DNA of 20,572 bases from JBCDCP01 sp039181495. GTDB taxonomy: Bacteria > Pseudomonadota > Alphaproteobacteria > Rhizobiales > Tepidamorphaceae. Shown here piece by piece: positions 14,603-20,572 of this stretch. The stretch's first letter is position 1. Each line of letters begins with the position of its first letter. Location of the stretch: the NCBI GenBank assembly GCA_039181495.1, contig JBCDCP010000048.1, positions 1-20,572 on the forward strand, in the 5' to 3' direction. Position numbers and translations under genes: made by a program. The notes below the pieces were generated by a model, which saw nothing but the letters and a program-made list of their open reading frames with translations, searched no databases and was not told the origin of the DNA.

Positions 14603-15862
14603 CTATTCGGCCGGCGCAGGGGAAGACGATCGGCCTGTTTCGCGTTCCCGCGCCTGCACTTCGTCAACCCACAGATTGTGGTGTTCCTTGGCCCAGTTGA
14701 GATCAACTTCGCCGGAACCCATGGCGTCGAACGCGCCCTCCATACCTATCGAGCCGATATAGATGTGCGCGATGATCACAATGATCATGGCGAGCCCGAC
14801 AATGCCGTGCCAGGCGGTCTGGAGCTGCATTTCCTGAAGCGGTGTCAGATCCGTCGGCAGGTTGAATCCAACCATGTTCAGCGCGCCGAAGGTCTTGGCC
14901 ATCATCGCGGTCTCGAACGGGAACAGCAGAGCAATCCCGGACATCGACAGCGAAGCGCCGAGCAGGATCGTTGACCAGAAGATGAGCTTTTGACCTGCAT
15001 TGAACTTGCGGCTGTCGGGATGCACGTTCTTGGAGAACAAACCGCCGCCCGCTGCCAGCCATTTCAGATCGATCCTGCTGGGGATGTTGTCCTTGACCCA
15101 GGCAACAAAGATGATGACGAGACCAAGCATGAAGGCCCAGGCCACGCTGTTGTGCAGCCATTTGCCAGCGATCGACATTGAGGTGAAGGCCTCAGCACCG
15201 ATGACATCAGGCATGAAATAGCGACCGTAGAGTTTGTTAAGGCCGGTGATACCGAGGATGATGAAGCTGGTGGCGAGAAGCCAGTGGCCGAACCGTTCAA
15301 CATTGTTGAAACGCTCGATCGTTGCGCCTGCGCGCCCATGCTCGATCTTGATGCGGCCACGCAGTGTGAAAAACAGCACCAGGACAACCAGCATGCCGAG
15401 CAGCCCATAGAGGCCATAGGTCGATAGGGGACCGTTACGGAAGTTGCGCCAGTTCTCACCATAGGACTGGACCAGCGTTGCCGCTTTCTTGTCCGGGATC
15501 GATACCGTCGCATCGAAATCCGGGACTTCCTGACCGCGGACAAAACGCCACAAATCGGCGTCCGAGTTGATGCCGCGCGTGTTGCCGGGCACTGTGCCAC
15601 CGACCGGGCCGCTTTGTACGCCTTGTAGGCCGACATCCGGCGGAGCGTTGTTGGTCACTGCATTGGAGGGCGGGCGGACACTGGATTGCGCCACCGCCTC
15701 GTCAGAGGTTAGGCTGGCGGTCAACAGCACGCTCGCACTGAAGATCATTGCAAACAGACTCAGCGTGAGGGCTGTCATGCCGATGATCCGTCCGCGTTTG
15801 ACCTTGCGGGCGACGACCTCCGGATCGGGTTTCGCTGCGTTTCCCAACCTTGCTTTTCTCAT
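14603..15862 (-). CDS. fdhC: Formate dehydrogenase gamma subunit (cytochrome b, quinone-linked)
   Basis: A 419-residue membrane protein. The C-terminal half is the FdnI/FdoI cytochrome b fold with four heme-ligand histidines: H193 (ERFGHWL), H237 (KWLHNSV), H352 (AWHGIVG) and H366 (IAHIYIG). The last two are 14 apart, as in E. coli FdnI. Membrane helices lie at about 147-167, 191-210, 236-256, 292-315 and 350-371. The family passes electrons from the beta subunit to quinone. An added N-terminal part, with a helix at about 27-50 and a Pro/Gly-rich periplasmic stretch at 51-146, makes it twice the length of FdnI; this form is common in alphaproteobacterial clusters. GGAG stands just upstream of the ATG. 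The symbol means the formate dehydrogenase subunit, not the unrelated formate transporter. Confidence 0.93.
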   Translation of the reverse strand: MRKARLGNAAKPDPEVVARKVKRGRIIGMTALTLSLFAMIFSASVLLTASLTSDEAVAQSSVRPPSNAVTNNAPPDVGLQGVQSGPVGGTVPGNTRGINSDADLWRFVRGQEVPDFDATVSIPDKKAATLVQSYGENWRNFRNGPLSTYGLYGLLGMLVVLVLFFTLRGRIKIEHGRAGATIERFNNVERFGHWLLATSFIILGITGLNKLYGRYFMPDVIGAEAFTSMSIAGKWLHNSVAWAFMLGLVIIFVAWVKDNIPSRIDLKWLAAGGGLFSKNVHPDSRKFNAGQKLIFWSTILLGASLSMSGIALLFPFETAMMAKTFGALNMVGFNLPTDLTPLQEMQLQTAWHGIVGLAMIIVIIAHIYIGSIGMEGAFDAMGSGEVDLNWAKEHHNLWVDEVQARERETGRSSSPAPAE

Positions 15863-15928
15863 TGTGCTCTCCTGAACCCTGTTCTTCCGGCGCGCGTTTG
15901 TCTCGCTTGGGCGCTGCCTGGAATGTCG

Positions 15929-16135
15929 TCAGTTGAAATTCTGTAGCCGGACACGGTCCTGCAACTGCTTCCGGGTCTCATCACTGATTTGCTGGTCAGC
16001 CTGTCCGCCGTAAACGCCCTTGTCGAAGGCGAGCGGTCGCCCCTGCTCATTCTCGCGGCAGCCGGCCACCATGGCGGCAACACTGCCAGCAGCAATCAAC
16101 ACGAGCAGTCTCTTGGTGATCGTGGTGCCGAGCAT
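15929..16135 (-). CDS. Small lipoprotein of the formate dehydrogenase operon
   Basis: A 68-residue protein. A signal sequence (TKRLLVLIAAGSVAAM) ends in the lipobox VAGC with the lipidated Cys26, leaving a 43-residue mature part (RENEQGRPLAFDKGVYGG, then a charged helix and LQNFN). The residue after the Cys is Arg, so no inner-membrane Asp+2 retention signal is present. GAGGAG (complement of 16146-16151) stands about 10 bases before the ATG. It sits between the iron-sulfur and gamma subunits. I have the impression that similar G-R-P-L-x-F-x-K-G-x-Y-x-G lipoproteins recur at this place in alphaproteobacterial FDH operons. Function is unknown; a tether or assembly factor for the periplasmic enzyme is the obvious guess. 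Confidence 0.85.
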   Translation of the reverse strand: MLGTTITKRLLVLIAAGSVAAMVAGCRENEQGRPLAFDKGVYGGQADQQISDETRKQLQDRVRLQNFN

Positions 16136-16190
16136 TGCGGGATTGCTCCTCTCTATTGGCTCAGATTGTCCCTAAGGCCGAAAAGGTCAC

Positions 16191-16255
16191 CCCCCGACTA
16201 GGCGATCCCGTTTCAGCATCAGGCAAATCGGGGGCGGAACCCAGGATCCGCCCCC
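16191..16255 (-). promoter_or_regulatory. Overlapping, mutually exclusive hairpins between fdhB and the lipoprotein gene
   Basis: Hairpin A pairs 16230-16238 with 16247-16255 (GGGGGCGGA/TCCGCCCCC, 9 perfect pairs, 8-base loop). Hairpin B pairs 16191-16197 with 16228-16234 (CCCCCGA/TCGGGGG, 7 perfect pairs, 30-base loop). The arm 16230-16234 belongs to both, so on the operon mRNA (minus strand) only one can form. The lipoprotein ribosome binding site lies about 40 bases downstream. Attenuator-like geometry; no ligand or function is known. Confidence 0.45.
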
Positions 16256-16265
16256 CTAGTTTTTT
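16230..16265 (+). terminator. Rho-independent terminator pointing against the operon
   Basis: A 9-bp GC-rich stem (16230-16238 with 16247-16255) is followed on the + strand by CTAG and six T (16260-16265). Read on the minus strand, as the formate dehydrogenase operon is transcribed, the same stem has no T-run after it. It would therefore stop a rightward (antisense) transcript, although no + strand gene lies to its left before 12888. Confidence 0.6.
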
Positions 16266-16268
16266 GAA

Positions 16269-16298
16269 CTCCGGCAACTGAATTGACAGCTGCCGGAG
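16269..16298 (-). repeat. Stem-loop directly after fdhB
   Basis: CTCCGGCA (16269-16276) pairs perfectly with TGCCGGAG (16291-16298). After one mismatch the stem continues CTG/CAG (16278-16280 with 16287-16289), leaving an AATTGA hexaloop. It begins 21 bases after the beta-subunit stop. Without a T-run on the minus strand it is more likely a processing or 3'-end stabilising structure that would protect the upstream fdhA-fdhB message. Confidence 0.5.
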
Positions 16299-16319
16299 GT
16301 GGTATGGCCTTGTGGCTTC

Positions 16320-16916
16320 TTACGAGCCGTCTTGTGCACCATAGGCAGTGCCCCAGCCCCAGGCGCCGGAACCAAATCCGCGGGCAACGACACGCTCGCG
16401 GTAGATGTTCGACACCATGTCGCCGTCACCGGCGAGCAGGGCTTTGGTGGAGCACATTTCAGCGCAGATCGGCAGTTTGCCGTCCGCAACCCGGTTCTGG
16501 CCGTATTTCTGGAATTCGGCCGCCGAGTGGTTCTCTTCGGGACCGCCGGCACAGAAGGTGCATTTGTCCATCTTGCCGCGGGAACCGAAGTTGCCTGCCT
16601 GCGGGTACTGCGGCGCGCCGAAGGGGCACGCATAGAAGCAGTAGCCGCAACCGATGCAGAGGTCCTTGGAATGCAGGACCACACCGTCGTCGGTCTGGTA
16701 GAAGCAATCAACGGGGCAAACCGCCATGCACGGCGCATCGGCGCAGTGCATGCAGGCGACCGAGATCGACCGTTCACCTGCCTTGCCGTCGTTGATTGTC
16801 ACCACCCTGCGGCGGTTGATGCCCCAGGGCACCTCGTGCTCGTTCTTGCACGCGGTGACGCAGGCGTTGCACTCGATGCACCGTTCTGCGTCGCAGAGAA
16901 AAGTGGCGCGAGCCAT
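16320..16916 (-). CDS. fdh3B: Formate dehydrogenase FDH3 beta subunit, four [4Fe-4S] ferredoxin
   Basis: A 198-residue electron-transfer subunit between the molybdenum catalytic subunit and the gamma subunit. Four cluster-binding sets are visible: C13-C16-C19-C23, C55-C58-C63-C67, C87-C90-C93-C97 and C119-C122-C151-C155, making sixteen ligands in the HybA/FdoH arrangement. The N-terminus ARATFLCDAERCIECNACV is highly characteristic of FDH3 beta. It lacks the C-terminal membrane helix of E. coli FdoH and has no signal of its own, so it would be exported by hitch-hiking on the Tat signal of the alpha subunit. GGGAGGA (complement of about 16925-16931) precedes the ATG and touches the alpha stop, so translation is probably coupled. 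Confidence 0.95.
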   Translation of the reverse strand: MARATFLCDAERCIECNACVTACKNEHEVPWGINRRRVVTINDGKAGERSISVACMHCADAPCMAVCPVDCFYQTDDGVVLHSKDLCIGCGYCFYACPFGAPQYPQAGNFGSRGKMDKCTFCAGGPEENHSAAEFQKYGQNRVADGKLPICAEMCSTKALLAGDGDMVSNIYRERVVARGFGSGAWGWGTAYGAQDGS

Positions 16917-16931
16917 AGCTTACGTCCTCCC

Positions 16932-19829
16932 TTAAGCGAGTTCGATCTTGCAGAGCGTGGCCTTGGTCTCCTGCATTTGCGTCACGGAGTCATAGCCATA
17001 GGTCTGCGCGGTGTTGGTCGATTCGCCGAGGACATAGGGGTCAGCCCCTTCAGGGTATTTGGACCGTCGGTCCTCACCCTGGAAGTGGCCGCCGAAGTGG
17101 AACGGCATGAAGGCAACGCCCTGGCCGACCCGTTCGGTGACCATGGCCATCACTTTCACTTTGCCCTTTTCGGGACCCTCAACCCAGACCTGATCGCCAT
17201 CCCGAATTCCGAGATCGTTGGCGTCACGCGGGTTGATTTCGACGAACATGTCCTGCTGCAGCTCTGCGAGCCACGGATTGGACCGTGTTTCGTCACCGCC
17301 ACCCTCATATTCGACCAAGCGGCCGGACGTGAGGATGATCGGATAGTCCTTGGAGAAATCCTGCTTCTGGATCGACGCATAAAGGGTCGGCAGACGGTAG
17401 GCCTGACGGTCTTCATAGGTCGGGTAATCAGCAACAAGATCCCGGCGATTGGTGTAGAGCGGCTCACGATGGAGCGGCACAGGGTCGGGGAAGTTCCAGA
17501 CCACGCAACGTGCCTTGGCGTTCCCGAAGGGTGCCATTCCGTGTGCTATGGCGACACGCTGGATACCGCCCGAAAGGTCGGTCTTCCAGTTGGTCTTGTC
17601 GCCGGCAACCGCATCGATCGCGGCCTGCTCATCGGCCGTCAGGTCACCATCAAATCCAAGCTCCTTGAGCATGGCCATGGTGAATTCCGGATAGCCGTCC
17701 TGGACTTCCGAGCCCACCGAGTAGGATCCTTCCGCGAGCAGATTCTCGCCTTCACGCTCAACGCCGAAGCGTGCCCGGAAGGTAAGCCCGCCCTCAGCCA
17801 CCGGCTTGGAGGGATCGTACAGGTTTGGCGTTCCTGGATGCTTCATCTCGGCCGTTCCCCAGCAGGGCCAGGGCATACCGTAATAGTCGCCATCCGCGGG
17901 ACCGCCATTGGCCCGGAGCGTCGTCTTATCGAAGGTGTGTTGGTTGGCCATGTGCAGCTTGATGCGCTCGGGCGACTGCCCGGTATAGCCAACGGTCCAC
18001 ATACCGCGATTGAACTCGCGGGTTGTGTCTTCGATCGACGGGATGCCGTTCTCATCGCGGGCGATGTTGCGGAAGAAGCGATCGGCAAAGCCGAACTTGT
18101 CCGCAAACAGTGCGATGATCTCGTGGTCGGTCTTGGACTCAAACAGTGGATCGACGACCTTGTCGCGCCATTGCAGTGAGCGATTGGATGCCGTGACCGA
18201 GCCATAGGTCTCGAATTGCGTCGAGGCCGGCAGCAGATAGGCACCGTCCTGCCGGTCATGCAGGATTGCCGACACCGTCGGGAACGGGTCGATGACCACC
18301 AGCATGTCCAGCTTTTCCATAGCCTTCTTCATCTCGACCATACGGGTCTGAGAGTTGGGCGCGTGGCCCCAGAGCACCATGGCCCGGACATTGTCTGGCT
18401 GGTCCATGTTGTCCTTGTCTTCAAGGACGCCATCGATCCAGCGCGACACCGGGATGCCTTTGCCTTCCATGAGGTCCTTGGAGCCGAACTGGCTCAGCAG
18501 GAACTCATACTCGTCATTAGCGGTATCGCCCGGACCGCCGGCCCAGACGCGTGCCCAATGCTTCCACGAGCCGGCCTTCAGGCCGTAATAGCCGGGCAGG
18601 GTGTGGCTGAGAACGCCGAGGTCGGTCGCGCCCTGCACGTTGTCGTGGCCGCGGAAGATGTTGGTGCCGCCGCCCGACTTGCCCATGTTGCCGAGCGCGA
18701 GCTGTAGCACGCAATAGGCGCGGGTGTTGTTGTTGCCGTTGGTGTGCTGGGTACCACCCATGCACCAGATCACGGTGCCCGGACGGTTCTGCGCCATGGT
18801 CCGCGCGACGCGTTCCATCTGGCTGCCCGGCACGCCGGTGACGCGCTCGACTTCGTCCGGCGTCCACTTGGCGACTTCTTCCTTGATCTGGTCCATGCCC
18901 CAGACACGCTGGCGGATGAACTCTTTGTCTTCCCAGCCGTTCTCGAAGATGTGCCAGAGAATGCCCCAGATCAGGCCAACATCAGTGCCCGGACGGAACC
19001 GGACGTATTCGTCGGCGTGTGCGGCAGTCCGCGTGAAACGCGGGTCGCAGACGATGACCGGCGCATTGTTCTCTTCCTTGGCCTTGAGCACATGCAGCAG
19101 CGAAACCGGGTGAGCTTCAGCCGGGTTTCCGCCGATGATGAAGATGGCCTTGGAATTGTGAATGTCGTTGTAGGAGTTGGTCATCGCACCATAACCCCAG
19201 GTGTTGGCAACACCTGCGACTGTGGTGGAGTGACAGATCCGGGCCTGGTGGTCGACGTTGTTCGTGCCCCAATAGCCGGCGAACTTCCGGAACAGATAGG
19301 CCTGCTCATTGTTGTGCTTGGCCGATCCGAGCCAGTAGACCGAATCCGGTCCGCTCTCCTGACGAATCTTCAACATGCCATCGCCGATCTCGTTGATGGC
19401 ATCTTCCCAGCTCATGCGGGTCCATTGCCCGCCAACAAGCTTCATGGGGTATTTGAGACGACGCTCGCCATGGGCGTGTTCGCGTACCGCTGCCCCTTTG
19501 GCGCAATGGGCGCCGAGGTTGAACGGGCTGTCCCAACCCGGCTCCTGGCCGACCCAGACACCGGCGCTGACTTCGGCAATCACCGTGCAGCCAACCGAGC
19601 AGTGCGTGCAAACGGTCTTGATGTTCTCGATGTTTCCTGCTGCGGCAACTGATGCCGCTTCGGCTTTCCTGACTGTGCCACCGGCAGCAGCCAGAGCCGT
19701 CAGCCCCCCGACCGCGAGGCCGGAGTTTCGCAAGAATGCGCGGCGGTCGATCGACTGACCGGCAACTTGCGACAGGACCGACGCCATGCGGGGGCGTTCC
19801 GCAACCCCGTTTGTGCGTTTCCTGAGCAT
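16932..19829 (-). CDS. fdhA: Formate dehydrogenase alpha subunit, molybdopterin catalytic (Cys form)
   Basis: A 965-residue periplasmic oxidoreductase of the DMSO-reductase superfamily; it oxidises formate to CO2. A Tat signal is visible (DRRAFLRNSGLAVGGLTALA from 28, cleavage near RKAEAAS). One [4Fe-4S] cluster is bound by C74-C77-C81 and C109. The metal ligand is C199 in HQARICHSTTVAG, followed by the conserved H200. Selenocysteine would stand here in E. coli FdnG, so no Sec machinery is needed. The bis-guanine-dinucleotide folds follow (GGNPAEAHPV, CDPRFTRTAAHAD, MGGTQHTNG), and the C-terminal barrel has DYPIILTSGRLVEYEG and EINPRDAND. Length is normal for the family. GGGAG (complement of 19840-19844) stands 10 bases before the ATG. 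The gene lies between the Tat-signal small protein and the beta subunit. Confidence 0.96.
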   Translation of the reverse strand: MLRKRTNGVAERPRMASVLSQVAGQSIDRRAFLRNSGLAVGGLTALAAAGGTVRKAEAASVAAAGNIENIKTVCTHCSVGCTVIAEVSAGVWVGQEPGWDSPFNLGAHCAKGAAVREHAHGERRLKYPMKLVGGQWTRMSWEDAINEIGDGMLKIRQESGPDSVYWLGSAKHNNEQAYLFRKFAGYWGTNNVDHQARICHSTTVAGVANTWGYGAMTNSYNDIHNSKAIFIIGGNPAEAHPVSLLHVLKAKEENNAPVIVCDPRFTRTAAHADEYVRFRPGTDVGLIWGILWHIFENGWEDKEFIRQRVWGMDQIKEEVAKWTPDEVERVTGVPGSQMERVARTMAQNRPGTVIWCMGGTQHTNGNNNTRAYCVLQLALGNMGKSGGGTNIFRGHDNVQGATDLGVLSHTLPGYYGLKAGSWKHWARVWAGGPGDTANDEYEFLLSQFGSKDLMEGKGIPVSRWIDGVLEDKDNMDQPDNVRAMVLWGHAPNSQTRMVEMKKAMEKLDMLVVIDPFPTVSAILHDRQDGAYLLPASTQFETYGSVTASNRSLQWRDKVVDPLFESKTDHEIIALFADKFGFADRFFRNIARDENGIPSIEDTTREFNRGMWTVGYTGQSPERIKLHMANQHTFDKTTLRANGGPADGDYYGMPWPCWGTAEMKHPGTPNLYDPSKPVAEGGLTFRARFGVEREGENLLAEGSYSVGSEVQDGYPEFTMAMLKELGFDGDLTADEQAAIDAVAGDKTNWKTDLSGGIQRVAIAHGMAPFGNAKARCVVWNFPDPVPLHREPLYTNRRDLVADYPTYEDRQAYRLPTLYASIQKQDFSKDYPIILTSGRLVEYEGGGDETRSNPWLAELQQDMFVEINPRDANDLGIRDGDQVWVEGPEKGKVKVMAMVTERVGQGVAFMPFHFGGHFQGEDRRSKYPEGADPYVLGESTNTAQTYGYDSVTQMQETKATLCKIELA

Positions 19830-19964
19830 GATGGGCTTTCTCCCTAGAATGAGCCTGTCAATTCGGGCTCCCGAAATTCAGACACGGGGCCAATCGCAAC
19901 CCGGTCTGTCGTCCTGGTCGTGGCGGCGGTAGCCGTCACCACCTGTGTTGCCTCGAGCTGTCCG
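19830..19964 (-). other. Gap between the small Tat protein gene and fdhA, with a short hairpin
   Basis: These 135 bases have no gene. ATTCGG (19861-19866) pairs with CCGAAAT (19871-19877, one bulged A) around a GCTC loop, placed about 30 bases before the fdhA start. There is no T-run on the minus strand. It may set different levels of the first two genes and of fdhA, but nothing in the sequence proves this. Confidence 0.3.
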
Positions 19965-20159
19965 TTAGAAACGGGCGGTCTCGAAATACTTCTTCACATG
20001 CTCGGTCTCACGCAGGCCGAGCGATGTGGGGGCCTCTTCCTTCGCGTCCGCTTTGCCGGCGGTTGCAACGGTCACGGCTGCCGCAGGTGCGGCCGCGACT
20101 GCGAGGCCGAGAAAGTCACGCCGGTTGGTCTTCACCGATGCGGCGTTCTTTTTGCTCAT
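19965..20159 (-). CDS. Small Tat-signal protein of formate dehydrogenase operons (FdhX-like)
   Basis: A 64-residue protein from the ATG complement of 20157-20159, preceded by GGGAGA at about 8 bases; the frame is open further upstream, but that part is not protein-like. A twin-arginine motif NRRDFLGLA (about 12-20) precedes an Ala-rich hydrophobic stretch (AVAAAPAAAVTVATAG). The short mature part ends RETEHVKKYFETARF. This T-E-H-V-x-x-Y-x-x-x-A-R ending is the hallmark of the family annotated as formate dehydrogenase region TAT-target protein. Its exact role is unsettled; maturation or export help for the catalytic subunit is the usual suggestion. It lies between the chaperone and fdhA in the operon. 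Confidence 0.88.
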   Translation of the reverse strand: MSKKNAASVKTNRRDFLGLAVAAAPAAAVTVATAGKADAKEEAPTSLGLRETEHVKKYFETARF

Positions 20160-20199
20160 CGCAGGTCTCCCAAATTGGCGTGGCCCCGCTATCGCCGAA

Positions 20200-20572
20200 T
20201 CACGCCGGTTGTTCGGAGGGCGCATTGCTTTTCGGCGATGTCCCCTCCATCCGGAACGCTTCACGCTCGATCTCCACCAGCAGCCGGCCAAGTGTGCCGA
20301 CAGCGGCGTAGAACACAGCGTTCTTGGCGCTCTCCAGATCTGTGAAAAAGTGATGCGCCCACGGATCGATGTGGGCCTTGAAGAAGTCATTCTGGGCGTG
20401 GATGCAGGACGATCCCTGTTCAAACCGACCGCGGATCAATCCGCCCATGATTTCGAGCACTGACGCGATGTGGTCTTCCGGCTCGTGCACATCCTCGGCG
20501 CGCTCGACGCCAAGCCTGGCCATGTGGTTGCGCAATTCAGCCAGCGGCTTCTCGTGCAGGAAGCCGGTCAAA
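20200..20572 (-). CDS. TorD/NarJ-type molybdoenzyme chaperone (partial, N-terminus outside the window)
   Basis: The last 123-124 residues of an all-helical chaperone. The TorD-family core EPEDHIASVLEIMGGLI is visible, followed by the FFKAHIDPWAHHFFTDLE helix pair, both typical of the C-terminal half of the roughly 200-residue family. Such chaperones bind the Tat signal or the apo-form of a specific molybdoenzyme in the cytosol until cofactor is loaded. Position at the head of the FDH operon, 40 bases before the small Tat gene, points to FdhA as client. The frame runs off the window with no convincing start, so the gene continues to the right. Confidence 0.85.
   Translation of the reverse strand, partial: LTGFLHEKPLAELRNHMARLGVERAEDVHEPEDHIASVLEIMGGLIRGRFEQGSSCIHAQNDFFKAHIDPWAHHFFTDLESAKNAVFYAAVGTLGRLLVEIEREAFRMEGTSPKSNAPSEQPA

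Noticed and set aside
14581..14706. 42-codon N-terminal extension of the WD40-cytochrome c frame
   Set aside because: It lies within the gamma-subunit gene and would bury the signal peptide; the ATG complement of 14578-14580 gives a normal exported protein.
16299..18179. 626-codon + strand frame antisense to fdh3B and fdhA
   Set aside because: It overlaps two unmistakable genes on the other strand and its translation has no recognisable domain; the long frame follows from codon bias.
18744..19652. 302-codon + strand frame antisense to the N-terminal half of fdhA
   Set aside because: Same reason: it mirrors the catalytic subunit codons, with no ribosome binding site or family match.

Overview
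The window looks like the chromosome of an alphaproteobacterium, most likely of the Hyphomicrobiales. The reasons are GC-rich third codon positions in every gene, tight co-directional operons, an FDH3-type formate dehydrogenase with a cysteine (not selenocysteine) molybdenum ligand, and a diflavin reductase with the N-terminal extension I associate with that order. The assignment is family-level recognition by eye, not a search. Base use is even across the window and I see no insertion sequence, tRNA, rRNA or CRISPR array.

Left third (1-7820, + strand): the tail of an unidentified gene, a 448-base leader region, then a two-gene operon. The first gene is a divergent, over-long glutamate synthase (GltB-like, about 1829 residues when reconstructed). 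It is broken in this sequence by a frameshift near 4309, which looks like loss of one GC dinucleotide. Sixteen bases later comes a CysJ-like NADPH diflavin reductase. Neither the usual GltB partner (GltD) nor the usual CysJ partner (CysI) is present, so the reductase may be the electron donor of this GltB-like enzyme.

Middle (8095-12888, + strand): a soluble transcription regulator (OmpR-type winged helix plus TPR-like helices), a 1-Cys peroxiredoxin, an exported tandem-rhodanese sulfurtransferase behind an operator-like dyad, a GNAT acetyltransferase preceded by a large hairpin, and a Tat-exported DUF3500 protein with a very strong ribosome binding site. These look like separate or loosely linked units with a redox/sulfur flavour.

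Right part (12988-20572, all - strand, read right to left): a formate dehydrogenase operon. In transcription order it has a TorD/NarJ-type chaperone (cut by the window edge), a small Tat-signal FDH-region protein, the catalytic molybdopterin subunit, the four-cluster iron-sulfur subunit, a 43-residue (mature) lipoprotein, a cytochrome b gamma subunit with an extra N-terminal membrane/periplasmic segment, an exported WD40 beta-propeller fused to cytochrome c, and a 42-residue single-span protein that automatic gene calling could easily miss. The last two plus the lipoprotein are the accessory parts that standard FDH operons do not explain. They suggest a periplasmic formate oxidase with an additional c-type electron carrier. 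An intergenic segment between the iron-sulfur subunit and the lipoprotein carries overlapping, mutually exclusive hairpins and a textbook terminator that points the opposite way to the operon.
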